Of a stretch of DNA of 64,000 nucleotides, positions 53,706-64,000 are shown piece after piece (position 1 is the first letter of the stretch; each line of letters begins with the position of its first letter). The translations under genes and the position numbers were made by a program. Source of the DNA: Macrostomum hystrix (Eukaryota; Platyhelminthes; Macrostomidae); the NCBI GenBank assembly GCA_950097015.1, contig CATNEN010000038.1, positions 7,128,001 to 7,192,000 on the forward strand, written 5' to 3'. The notes under the pieces are model-generated. The model saw only the letters and a list, made by a program, of their open reading frames with translations. It was not told where the DNA came from and did not search any database.

Positions 53706-55612
53706 CCCTCTGTCCTGGTAGAGTAGTGTCTACCCTATTTCCTGGTAGAGTAGTGTCCACCCTATTTCCTGATAAAGTAGTGTCTACCCTCTTTCCTGGT
53801 AGAGTAGTGTCTACCCTATTTCCTGGTAGAGTAGTGTCTACCCTCTTTCCTGGTAGAGTAGTGTCTACCCTCTTTCCTGGTAGAGTAGTGTCTACCCTCT
53901 TTCCTGGTAGAGTAGTGTCTACACTATCTCCTGGTAGAGTAGTATCTACCCTCTTTCCTGGTAGAGTAGTGTCTACCCTCTTTCCTGGTAGAGTAGTGTC
54001 TACACTATCTCCTGGTAGAGTAGTGTCTACCCTCTTTCCTGGCAGAGTAGTATCTACCCTCTTTCCTGGTAGAGTAGTGTCTACCCTCTTTCCTGGTAGA
54101 GTAGTGTCTACCCTCTTTCCTGGTAGAGTAGTGTCTACACTATCTCCTGGTAGAGTAGTATCTACCCTCTTTCCTGGTAGAGTAGTGTCTACCCTCTTTC
54201 CTGGTAGAGTAGTGTCTACACTATCTCCTGGTAGAGTAGTGTCCACCCTATTTCCTGATAAAGTAGTGTCTACCCTCTTTCCTGGTAGAGTAGTGTCTAC
54301 CCTATTTCCTGGTAGAGTAGTGTCTACCCTCTTTCCTGGTAGAGTAGTGTCTACCCTCTTTCCTGGTAGAGTAGTGTCTACACTATCTCCTGGTAGAGTA
54401 GTGTCTACCCTCTTTCCTGGCAGAGTAGTATCTACCCTCTTTCCTGGTAGAGTAGTGTCTACCCTCTTTCCTGGTAGAGTAGTGTCTACCCTCTTTCCTG
54501 GTAGAGTAGTGTCTACCCTCTTCCTGATAGAGTAGTGTCTACCGTCTTTCCTTGTAGAGTAGTGTCTACGCTATTTCCTGGTAGAGTAGTGTCTACCCTC
54601 TTTCCTGGGAGAGTAGTATCTACCCTCTTTCCTGGGAGAGTAGTATCTACCCTCTTTCCTGGGAGAGTAGTATCTACCCTCTTTCCTGGTAGAGTAGTAT
54701 CTACCCTCTTTCCTGGTAGAGTAGTGTCTACCCTATTTCCTGGTAGAGTAGTATCTACCCTATTTCCTGGTAGAGTAGTGTCTACCCTCTTTCCTGGTAG
54801 AGTAGTATCTACCCTCTTTCCTGGTAGAGTAGTGTCTACCCTATTTCCTGGTAGAGTAGTATCTACCCTATTTCCTGGTAGAGTAGTGTCTACCCTCTTT
54901 CCTGGTAGAGTAGTGTCTACCCTCTTTCCTGGTAGAGTAGTGTCTACCCTCTTTCCTGGTAGAGTAGTGTCTACACTATCTCCTGGTATAGTAGTGTCTA
55001 CCCTATTTCCTGATAGAGTAGTGTCTACCCTATTTCCTGATAGAGTAGTGTCTACCCTATTTCCTGGTAGAGTAGTATCTACCCTCTTTCCTGGTAGAGT
55101 AGTGTCTACCCTCTTTCCTGGTAGAGTAGTGTCTACACTATCTCCTGGTATAGTAGTGTCTACCCTATTTCCTGATAGAGTAGTGTCTTCCCTATTTCCT
55201 GATAGAGTAGTGTCTACCCTATTTCCTGGTAGAGTAGTATCTACCCTCTTTCCTGGTAGAGTAGTGTCTACCCTCTTTCCTGGTAGAGTAGTGTCTACAC
55301 TATCTCCTGGTATAGTAGTGTCTACCTTATTTCCTGATAGAGTAGTGTCTACCCTATTTCCTGATAGAGTAGTGTCTACCCTATTTCCTGGTAGAGTAGT
55401 GTCTACCCTATTTCCTGGTAGAGTAGTATCTACCCTCTTTCCTGGTAGAGTAGTGTCTACCCTCTTTCCTGGTAGAGTAGTGTCTACACTATCTCCTGGT
55501 AGAGTAGTGTCTACCCTGTTTCCTGGTAGAGTAGTGTCTACCCTGTTTCCTGGTAGAGTAGTGTCTACCCTATTTCCTGGTAGAGTAGTGTCTACCCTCT
55601 GTCCTCGTAGAA
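53706..55612. repeat. 27-bp hairpin-forming minisatellite (about 70 copies)
   Basis: Unit TTTCCTGGTAGAGTAGTGTC plus TACCCTC. Each unit holds the inverted pair GGTAGA/TCTACC around GTAGTG. Variants (GATAGAG, GGGAGAG, GTATCTACC, CACTATC) are arranged in repeated blocks. The array ends about 90 bp before the PSMA5 start codon and keeps frames open on both strands. Confidence 0.95.
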
Positions 55613-55652
55613 CATTCGCAATCTTCCGCTGTCTTGTGTACTCATTGATTTT

Positions 55653-55667
55653 TCTTTCCTCCGCAGC
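55653..55667 (+). promoter_or_regulatory. Acceptor-like site upstream of PSMA5
   Basis: A TTTCTTTCCTCCGCAG tract ends at about 55667, 34 bp before the PSMA5 ATG. It could be the acceptor of a 5' UTR intron containing the 27-bp array, or a spliced-leader site. Confidence 0.45.
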
Positions 55668-55701
55668 CAGTCCCATCTAGCGGCTAATCACCTGCATTAT
55701 C

Positions 55702-57019
55702 ATGTTTCTGACGCGCACTGAATACGACCGGGGTGTGAATACCTTCTCGCCTGAAGGCCGTCTGTTCCAGGTTTGTGCAGGCCTTCAAATATTTAAATAT
55801 CTCTGGCTCGTTATCCTCTCTTAATATCTCAGCCAATCCCTAGCAGCCTATCTATGTCTCCCTGCCGCTGACGCCCCTGCAGGTTGAATACGCCATCGAG
55901 GCTACCAAGCTGGGCTCCACCGGCATCGGCATCCAGACCAGCGAAGGCGTGGTCCTGGCCGTTGAGAAGCGCGTCACCTCCAGCCTTCTGGTACCCAGCA
56001 GCATCGAGAAGATCTTCGAAGTCGATAGGCACATCGGCTGCGCCGTCAGCGGCCTGGTGGCGGACGCCCGAACCCTGATCGAGCGCGCCAGAGTCGAAGC
56101 CACGCATCACTGGTTTGTTCACAACGAACAGATTCACGTCGAGGACGTCACACGGTCCGTTAGCAACCTGGCACTCGCGTTCGGCGACGATGCCAGCAAG
56201 GGTGCCATGAGCCGTCCGTTTGGCGTGGCCTTGCTATTCGCCGGCGTGGATCCGACCGGGCCCAAACTGTTCCACATGGATCCGTCCGGCACCTATATTC
56301 ATTACCAGGTGCGCTGACCCTCTGCGCTTGTGGTGTATGCGGGATTCAGCGAACTACAGAACACTGGAGGTTCAGGAGACTAGATCTGAAGGTTCAGGAG
56401 ACTAGATACTGAAGGTTCAGGAGACTAGATACTGAAGGTTCAGGAGACTAGATACTGAAGGTTCAGGAGACTAGATACTGTAGGTTCAGGAGACTAGGTA
56501 CTGAAGGTTCAGGAGACTAGATACTGAAGAAGATTCAGGATACAAAACACGAGTTTTATGAGAATGTGTACTGAATGTTCAGGAGACTAAATGCTGAAGT
56601 TTCTAGAGACCGTACCTACACTCAACACTTATGATTTGAGGAGCTGAAAATACTGAAGGTTCAGAGAGGGAGCAGAGGGTTCACAGGCGCATAATTAGCC
56701 ATTGCAAGCATGTTTCCGGGGCCAATCAGAAGTGAGTAGGTCTCACTTAACGACTCTATGTTGCCCACAGGCGAAGGCCATCGGCAGCGGTCACGAAGGC
56801 GCGCAGCAACAACTTGAGGAGGCCTACCACAGCGGCATGTCTATGCGCGAAGCCCTGGTGCTGGCGCTGAAGATTCTGAAGCAGGTGATGGAGGAGAAGC
56901 TGGACATGAACAATGTGGAGGTGGTGACAGTCACCAGTGAACGGAAGTATCACCTGCTGGCCAAGGAGGAAGTGGAGGCCGTCATCGCAGAGGTTGGCGG
57001 CAGCAACACCGCGCCTTGA
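55702..57019 (+). CDS. PSMA5: 20S proteasome subunit alpha5 (three exons)
   Basis: Structural alpha-ring subunit of the 20S proteasome in cytosol and nucleus. Exons 55702-55770, 55883-56308 and 56771-57019, all phase 0, 247 aa (human 241). It opens [19 protein letters not shown], the alpha-type N-terminal signature that gates the ring, then [54 protein letters not shown] and [10 protein letters not shown]. The C-terminal exon has [20 protein letters not shown]. As expected for an alpha subunit there is no N-terminal catalytic threonine. The ends of all exons match GT-AG. Intron 2 contains a 23-bp array and an AATAAA lies 49 bp past the stop codon. Confidence 0.98.
56364..56532. repeat. 23-bp minisatellite in PSMA5 intron 2
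   Basis: Unit GAAGGTTCAGGAGACTAGAT plus ACT, about seven copies, with decayed copies to 56670. Confidence 0.9.
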
Positions 57020-57067
57020 TTTGTAACCCGGTGTGGATTTTTCCTTTTTCTTAACACTAGCTTGGTA

Positions 57068-57073
57068 AATAAA
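57068..57073 (+). terminator. AATAAA polyadenylation signal (PSMA5)
   Basis: AATAAA 49 nt after the PSMA5 stop codon, before the 24-bp array. Confidence 0.65.
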
Positions 57074-57134
57074 TACGTTCTCTGTTTAGGGAAGTGAACA
57101 TGGCGCGAGCATCAACTAATGCAACAAAGGCCTA

Positions 57135-57530
57135 GATAGTCCCTGTCACAGGTATCTATATAATCCCTGTCACAGGTATCTAGATAATCCCTGTCACAGG
57201 TATCTAGATAATCCCTGTGACAGGTGTCTAGATAATCCATGTGACAGGTGTCTAGATAATCCCTGTGACAGGTATTTAGATAGTCTGTGACAGGTGTCTA
57301 AATAATCCATGTGACAGGTATTTAGATAGTCCGTGACAGGTGTCTAGATAATCCATGTGACAGGTGTCTAGATAATCCATGTGACAGGTGTCTAGATAAT
57401 CCATGTGACAGGTGTCTAGATAATCCATGTGACAGGTGTCTAGATAATCCCTGTGACGGTAGTCTAGATAATCCATGTGACAGGTGTCTAGATAATCCCT
57501 GTGACGGTAGTCTAGATAATCCCTAACAGA
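57135..57530. repeat. 24-bp minisatellite downstream of PSMA5
   Basis: Unit GACAGGTGTCTAGATAATCC plus ATGT/CTGT, with TCTAGA-containing variants (CACAGGTATC, GACGGTAGTC). About 16 copies. Confidence 0.92.
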
Positions 57531-59461
57531 TATTCATCAGTTAGACATTCATTGCAGGTGTTGCCATGCGCTCCTGTTCTCTGTTTTTTCACTTGACCTA
57601 CCCAAGCCCTCAACTGCGTTAAAAACTGTTCTATCCAGTGTAGCACCTGGTGTAAAACTAGCAATGTTAAATGTCTTTGTTTATTACATTTTGTGGGCTA
57701 GTTAACTGGTCTTCATTTTTTCTGGCTAAACTCTGGCAAATAGTCTTAGAATTAATTTTCAGAACTGGCATAATGTCTGTTACATTAGCGCACATAGGCT
57801 TCAGTTTTTATAATACCGTTAATTCAGAACCAGTTAATACCAGTGCTCTGCGCCATGATACAGTAGGTAACTAATAGCTATTCCGTCAAGTTTCAGTGTA
57901 AACAATTCAGTAAGCTAACACTGAACCTGTTCCTGCAAACTGCCAGCTTTGATTTCAAATAAACACGTTCAAACTAAACTGCTTCTCCCAATTGCATATT
58001 ATCGTCTCTCTGTGTGTTCTCAAACTCGTTGCTCAAGCAACAAAATCTAGGGAATTGTTTGGGCACACGATTTTTAGGATGTTTTCAAAACTTACACAAT
58101 GGTCTGGTTTTTTTCCGGATTTTTCGCTTTTTTATGCAATTCGGTAGCTACGTATATGTACATCTAGACACGGCATCTTCAGAAGTCATCATTAGTACAA
58201 CAAAGACCGCGCACTTTTCACCTGTACAAAGACCACGGGGTATTTCAAATACCTAAAGTACTGCCTACTGCCACTGCTTCACGATAGTTCCCAAACCGAA
58301 TGACCGATTTTCTTGAAAGTCCACCATATGGATTAATGTTTTCCGCACTTTACGATTGCCATCAGACACCCCGCCGAGATTGCGCATTGTGTTACCGCGA
58401 TCCTAAAGATCAGATTTAAAGAGTTGGATTTTAACTTTAATATCATTAATTTATTCTCTTTAAAGTGACGAATTTTACCAAGACAGTTCTCAGAAGTACA
58501 TTTGATAAGAGTTACACTAATTAGTTCTCAAACCATTTCTTATTCTAACTTCCGCCCTAATTCGACCAAAAAGTCTCTAGTAACTGGGCTAAAAACACCG
58601 CGATTTTTTTAATTGAGCAAAGCAGACAATGTGCAACACTTGATCCGGCAAGGAAATTGTTATTAAGCTCTACTAGAAGAAGAAGAAATACACTGTGTAT
58701 TTTCTTGATAAATACATCTTCACATTGTAACCTTCGCTTTCATTACGTTACTGATAAAAATACAGCGTTTGGACAGCAGAACACAATACTAAATGTTTCA
58801 ATTGGAAAGAGTTCTTTTAAACAACGAAATCAGCTAGTGCAGAAACTGAGGCGTGTAAGAAAGGAAGTTCGATGTGTGACATTGTGCTGATTTTGCACTT
58901 TTACATGTCTCGGCGCAGTAAAGCAATTTGCAACTTTTTATCATCAGTAATATTTACATCTACTCGGTAGAATAATAGTACATTCGATGCAATCGTTTGA
59001 GTACAAGCCTTAAATTAATTAAATGTTTTGAACATTTATGATCGCGAGTCAATTGCAAAATAGAATGATGGAGCATGGTCGCATTGTGCCTTCTGTTCAA
59101 TTTAAAGTTGGATGCTGTGGGATGTGGCCTGGAATCGGGACATCACATTTTGTTTTTGCGGAGACCGTAGTAGGCCTAGCTAAATGACACCTGGATAATT
59201 AACTGGCTGAAAACCAACAAATTTCTTAGTAATTATTTTCAGAGAGTTTTTTATGACGAAAGTCGCAGCTGCAATTGCGACATCGCCTTTTAAATCAGTT
59301 ATTTAAAAAATTTTGAGTTTTGCCATGACTTAAAAGGAGAACGGCTTTAACGCTGCTGATTATAGAAACCTATACTTCGGAGAGAAATAACTCACTGACC
59401 ACACGCTCAAACTTAGCCCTGTACAGCGCAGCCAATCAAACTTAAAGGGCCGACATTCCAT
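57531..59461. other. No recognisable gene
   Basis: AT-rich intergenic sequence between PSMA5 and the PDZ gene. No motif, array or transposon end was recognised. Confidence 0.3.
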
Positions 59462-61393
59462 TCACGAAGCGCCGGCTGCAGTCGGGCGGTGAATGACGAG
59501 CGTCATATCGCCGACCACGGACTTCAGTATGTTAACCGCCTCGTCGTGCGTGACGCCGTCCAGAGAGCGTCCATTGACAAAGTCGATTCGATCGCCTTTG
59601 AAAAGCACGTTCTTGGCCGCCGATTCGTCAGTAACCGTGCGAACGTAAATGGGATGATCACCCTGCAAAATCAATAATTTGGAATTATGAATTGAATGGT
59701 CCTAAAACGAGTACGTTTCTAGCTAAATTGCTAGACAGCTAGACATTTTGTTATTCAGCTGCCTTTCGTAAGTTACTGGTCTGTACAAAGAACAAGTTTT
59801 TGATTGATGAGCACTTCGACGCGCATTTGCTCATCACTCTAATGTACACTGCAGCCTCCAATTTTCTCTTTCCTCCAGTGTACACTGCAGCTCCTTATTT
59901 TCTCTTTCCTCCAGTGTACACTGCAGCCCCCTATTTTCTCTTTCCTCCAGTGTAAACTGCAGCCCCCTATTTTCTCTTTCCTCCAGTGTACACTGGAGCT
60001 CCTTATTTTCTCTTTCCTCTGATGTACACTGCAGCTTCTTATTTTCTATTTCCTCTGATGTACACTGCAGCTTCCTATTTTCTCTTTCCTCTGATGTACA
60101 CTGCAGCTTCTTATTTTCTCTTTCCTCCAGTGTACACTGCAGCCCCCTATTTTCTATTTCCTCTGATGTACACTGCAGCTCCTTATTTTCTATTTCCTCT
60201 GATGTACACTGCAGCTTCCTATTTTCTCTTTCCTCTGATGTACACTGCAGCTTCCTATTTTCTCTTTCCTCTGATGTACACTGCAGCTTCCTATTTTCTC
60301 TTTCCTCCAGTGTACACTGCAGCCCCCTATTTTCTCTTTCCTCTGATGTACACTGCAGCTTCCTATTTTCTCTTTCCTCTGATGTACACTGCAGCTTCCT
60401 ATTTTCTCTTTCCTCCAGTGTACACTGCAGCTTCTTATTTTCTCTTTCCTCTGATGTACACTGCAGCTTCCTATTTTCTCTTTCCTCTAGTGTACACTGC
60501 AGCTTCCTATTTTCTCTTTCCTCCAATGTACACTGCAGCTCGTTCTCTCTTATCTGGTTTGAACTTCATTATACTGTGATCTATCATTGAAATGTTAATT
60601 ATTGCACTAACTCCGTTTAGAAGGCCAAGCCCACCTGAGGCGTGCCGCGACCTCCGACGATGCTGAAGCCCAGCATGCCGTGTCGACTGGCGCCGCGGCT
60701 CAGGCGAACCGTCAGGCGGCCGGCCGGCTCCTCCCAGCGACGCAGCCGGATAAGGACGGAACCGTTGGCAGCTTGCCCGGCGATGATCTGACTGGCGTCA
60801 TCGACCGTCAGGCCTTCCACCGACTGCTCGTTGACGCTAACCAACTCGTCGTCAAGCTGTGTCAAGAGACGGTTGCGAAAGTGAATGAGCGAACTTACAT
60901 TCCATGAATTGTGAACAGCCTTCATACAGAAATTCTGCCCATTTCGCTGACTCCTGAGCACATACTCACACATATACCGTACGCAGATAGACGCACACAG
61001 GTGTGTACATCTGCCCTAACTTTCTCATCGTCAGGCAGTGTACACTGTCACTCTGCCTTGGAGGTTGGCCCTTGGCGTAAATTGCACGACAAGCCCCCAA
61101 GCCTTCTCTCCGCGGCTGCGCCCTAAATGAATGTGGCCTCGCCGCGGAATCGAGCTCAGGGACCTTGGTGCGTTAAGAGGCCCATCACTCACCCTCCAGC
61201 CTTACCCTGATCTTTCCGGACTTCATGGCCGGCCCGTCGGGTTCCAGGTGGCCGACGAAGATGCCCTGATGCGTGGCTGCCTCGGGCGACTCGGCGGCGG
61301 CCAGCATGTGTGACGGCTGGGCGGTCAGCCGGATGCCCAGATGGCTCTCCTCCTCGGTGCCTCGACTGAGCTGAACTTCATGAATGGTCAAGG
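59462..61393 (-). CDS. Multi-PDZ scaffold protein, C-terminal part (three exons)
   Basis: The last three exons of a PDZ scaffold that would cluster membrane proteins through their C-terminal tails. Exons 61393-61206, 60856-60635 and 59662-59462 have GT-AG borders and matching phases, giving about 202 aa. The first PDZ spans exons one and two: IHEVQLSRGTEEESHLGIRL, a long insertion, GIFVGHLEPDGPAMKSGKIR, then LDDELVSVNEQSVEGLTVDD. The second spans exons two and three: LTVRLSRGASRHGMLGFSI, VGGRG, then HPIYVRTVTDESAA, FKGDRIDFVNGRSLDG and THDEAVNILK. The protein stops 13 residues after the last PDZ strand. The first carboxylate loop is LGIRL and the second LGFSI, both acceptable. It resembles PTPN13, MPDZ or PATJ PDZ domains. 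Upstream exons were not recognised within the window. Confidence 0.85.
59838..60542. repeat. 36-bp minisatellite in the PDZ gene intron
   Basis: Unit TGTACACTGCAGCTTCCTAT plus TTTCTCTTTCCTCTGA, about 19 copies. On the gene's sense strand it is open as a 12-residue EERENRKLQCTS repeat across the array, but it lies between two well-supported PDZ exons with good splice sites. Confidence 0.95.
60936..61197 (-). mobile_element. tRNA-derived SINE copy 5
   Basis: Reverse complement of the SINE: head at about 61197 (GGTGAGTGATGGG, degenerate A box), GAGCTCGATTCCGCGG B box, GGAGAGAAGGCTTGGGGGC body and TGCTCAGGAGTCAGCGAAATG. The ATT tail is missing. It is inserted in sense orientation in the PDZ gene intron, starting within about ten bases of the exon's donor. 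Confidence 0.8.
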
Positions 61394-61964
61394 CTGCGGG
61401 TGCGCGGAGAGTTGGGTGCAAATTGCGCATTGTTCGCATCTGGGCGGCTTGTTTTGTAAGGAAAAGACGGACTGACAACACAGCAGTGGCGCTGCTTCTG
61501 CTTGGGAACTGGGATCTCGGCTAGACTGTTGAAAGATTGGCAGATACTTTGTAGCTAACAAAAACAACAACTTTAAGCATTGCTTTGACTCAGGGCTAGA
61601 AACTATTGAAGGCCGTTCTATGCACTCGGTTTATAAAAGTCAACCTTGTATTTTCGACTTTTAGGGCGCCCTCAGCACCTCCCTGTCCTTCATTTCACTG
61701 CTGCTTCTTCAATTACTATTAAAGTTTCTCGTGCCTATCATAATAGAGCTATTTGCTTGAACAATTAGACAAATATTAATTATTAGAACTTTGTAATAGA
61801 AATGCATGTTTAGTGCAGATGTTAACAAAAAGCATTGCGGTCTGGTAAAGAAAAAAAATGTTACTAACGTTTAGGACAAATTTTTCATTGAATAAGAGCG
61901 ATAAACTTCAACGTTAATTTACAATCTGGTAAATTATACTTGATTACTATGCGCCAATTCTCTA
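61394..61964. other. Non-coding, upstream of the visible PDZ exons
   Basis: Presumably an intron of the PDZ gene. No exon recognised. Confidence 0.3.
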
Positions 61965-62752
61965 CCCCACTGATGTTTCAATCTCTTCATGGAACGTACA
62001 TCTGTGCGCTAACGTCTCTACACCCACTGATGGTTAAACCTCTTCATGGAACGTACATCTTCATGGTGCGCTAACTTCTCTACCCCCACTGATGGTTAAA
62101 CCTCTTCATGGAACGTACATCTGTGCGCTAACGTCTCTACACCCACTGATGGTTAAACCTCTTCATGGAACGTACATCTTCATGGTGCGCTAACTTCTCT
62201 ACCCCCACTGATGGTTAAACCTCTTCATGGAACGTACATCTGTGCGCCAACTTCTCTACCCCCACAGATGGCTAAACCTCTTCATGGAACGTACATCTGT
62301 GCGCTAACTTCTCTACCCCCACTGATGGTTAAACCTCTTCATGGAATGTACATCTGTGCGCTAACTTCTCTACCCCCACCGATGGCTAAACCTCGTCATG
62401 GAATGTACATCTGTGCGCCAACTTCGCTACCCCCACCGATGGCTAAACCTCGTCATGGAATGTACATCTGTGCGCCAACTTCTCTACCCCCACCGATGGC
62501 TAAACCTCGTCATGGAATGTACATCTGTGCGCCAACTTCGCTACCCCCACCGATGGCTAAACCTCGTCATGGAATGTACATCTGTGCGCCAACTTCTCTA
62601 CCCCCACCGATGGCTAAACCTCGTCATGGAATGTACATCTGTGCGCCAACTTCGCTACCCCCACCGATGGCTAAACCTCGTCATGGAATGTACATCTGTG
62701 CGCCAACTTCTCTACCCCCACCGATGGCTAAGCCTCGTCATGGAATGTAATC
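61965..62752. repeat. 57-bp minisatellite with 114-bp alternation
   Basis: 57-bp unit with CACCGATGGCTAAACCTCGT, CATGGAATGTACATCTGTGC and GCCAACTTCTCTACCCC. The last seven units alternate ACTTCTCT and ACTTCGCT, so the most recent amplification worked on a 114-bp dimer. The left end is more diverged and includes units with an extra CTTCATGGTG. Confidence 0.95.
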
Positions 62753-63779
62753 GTTGATAACTCAAAAATTTTCGCCACAAAAATCACTTTAAAATCAACT
62801 GCTAGCTTCGCACCAACTGATTTCAAACGCACGCATTAATCACATTAGTAGTAGCTTTTAACTGATTCAGTAATTTTGAAAGCGGTAATTAAATCAATCA
62901 GGACACGGAAGAGGAATATATGCAAAGATATGCGACTTCGTTAACTAAGATAGTAGATATCTAAAGATGTGACACTCCATAGGATAAGCTTTGACACCAC
63001 TGGATACGCAAACACTGTGCTATAGTTAATCAAACATAAGTAATTACTAGGCAATTGTAGAAAGGATATAGTGTCTTATCGAAGTTTCACAACATAATTT
63101 GCTAAAAATGTTTAAAAAGGCAACATTTCTACAGCGAAAACTGAAAATTCCAGATTTTTCCCATTTTAGGGCACAATGAGAAACTTTGAGTTCGCTAACC
63201 TTGTCAGTTTTTGTTCTCCTGCGTTCTCTCGTGGTCTCATTTTCCGCGAGTCGAGCGTATCCCTCACTGAGCACACTAATTATTCATAAATCACCTGACT
63301 GAATTCCAAAAATCAATTAAAATACTTTAAATAATTACGCTAGCTAGATAAAATCAATGTGGAAATTTTCTCAAAGAAGATTATGTTGCTATTGGCAGCC
63401 AATGTCCGTCTGCCTTTCTGACTGGGGCTTTGAGAGTGCAACGCCAGCTTTGCCACCTCAAAATCCACCTGAATGAAAAACGGGAGCATGGAGACAAGCG
63501 CAAATATATTTTTATAATAAGCAGAAATATCGCGATTGGTTAGCAACTAGCTTCAGAAAATCCACTTTCCAGGAAAAGTTAAACAGCCGACAATTGCCCG
63601 CGAGCTGAAGCAGAAAATTTGTTTGTGCAGCATGTGTACCATGTACATAATAGTAGATAAGTCTGACTGTGACTCTACCTAACCTGTGAACCCTTAACCT
63701 AAAATAAGGCTTGGCTAGGGCAGTGAGATGTATATCGGAAATGGTAATATATATATATTGTTATAACTAATTATTCCAG
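62753..63779. other. No recognisable gene
   Basis: AT-rich sequence. The small minus-strand frames at 63047-63274 and 63340-63546 have no supporting motif or splice context. Confidence 0.3.
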
Positions 63780-63846
63780 TGAAGTTAAGAATCGAACCCC
63801 GACCTTAAAGTCGTTAGTCAGACGCTCTAAAGCTAGGCTACAACCA
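63780..63846 (-). repeat. tRNA-derived sequence
   Basis: The minus strand reads GGTTGTAGCCTAGCTTTAGAG (D-arm-like) and then GGTCGGGGTTCGATTCTTA with a good B box (GGTTCGATTC). The anticodon stem is short and the loop size irregular. It shares its 5' part with 1144-1216, so a tRNA-derived repeat is favoured over a tRNA gene. Confidence 0.5.
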
Positions 63847-64000
63847 TTAATCTCTAATGTAAACAACAGTCAATTTGTTTGCATTCCATGCCTAGTCTGT
63901 CTACTCATTCGATGACGGTAAGTAGTATTCGTTGCTTCGATGAACGAGCGGAACAGGCAGGGGCGGTGCTGCAGGGTCCCTTATGCTAGTTGGAGCTGCT
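63847..64000. other. Window edge, no feature
   Basis: No exon recognised. A GATGACGGTAAGTAG donor-like motif near 63912 is isolated. Confidence 0.25.

Noticed and set aside
53603-55680. Open frames of 310-387 codons on both strands in the 27-bp array
   Set aside because: The period is a multiple of three with no stop in the unit; no start context, no domain and no codon bias.
59834-60526. 230-codon EERENRKLQCTS repeat protein on the minus strand
   Set aside because: It sits between two PDZ exons with strong splice sites and matching phases, so it is intronic array sequence.
63047-63274. Upstream exon of the PDZ gene
   Set aside because: Charged frame without PDZ or linker motifs and without a donor that fits the phase of the exon at 61393.

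Overview
This is a eukaryotic, multi-exon genome window from an invertebrate. A lophotrochozoan is likely and a free-living flatworm (Macrostomum-like) is my best guess. The grounds are spliced genes with canonical GT-AG introns, animal-type proteins (basal TRPA-like channel, G-alpha-s, DEG/ENaC channel, SIAH ligase), tRNA-derived SINEs, and a nucleoporin frame that opens exactly at a 3' splice site with no usable AUG. The last point fits a flatworm spliced leader that donates the AUG. The species call is inference.

Layout. 1-5.4 kb: an immunoglobulin-domain fragment with an apparent frameshift (minus) and a 49-bp minisatellite that starts with a perfect inverted repeat. 5.5-12.9 kb: a six-exon TRPA-like channel (minus), with a SINE in its last intron and another in its first. 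13-18.4 kb: no recognisable gene, a 22-bp minisatellite of 1.6 kb and a 162-bp repeat. 18.4-29.1 kb: a complete seven-exon G-alpha-s gene (minus, 376 aa). Four of its six introns carry minisatellite-like arrays (six arrays in all), and introns 1 and 3 carry a SINE. 30.4 kb: a 15-bp array. 31.7-33.5 kb: an intronless DEG/ENaC channel (plus). 34.8-35.4 kb: a decayed DDE transposase (minus). 36.95-38.58 kb: a DNA element with long terminal inverted repeats. 39.9-41.9 kb: a two-exon SIAH ubiquitin ligase (plus) whose only intron is nearly filled by an 18-bp array. 43.4-45.05 kb: a 21-bp array with 0.7-kb higher-order structure. 45.1-48.4 kb: ribosomal protein S3 (plus, three exons) with seven copies of a box C/D snoRNA-like element in its introns. 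48.7-52.7 kb: an FG-repeat nucleoporin. 53.7-55.6 kb: a 27-bp hairpin-forming array. 55.7-57.0 kb: proteasome subunit alpha5 (plus, three exons). 59.4-61.4 kb: the 3' part of a multi-PDZ protein gene (minus). 62-62.75 kb: a 57-bp array.

Tandem arrays occupy roughly a quarter of the window by my estimate. Most lie in introns or just upstream of genes. They create long open frames on both strands that are almost certainly not proteins. The genes do not form one pathway. RPS3, the nucleoporin and PSMA5 lie in the same direction; RPS3 and the nucleoporin are only about 335 bp apart, so a trans-spliced polycistronic unit is possible.
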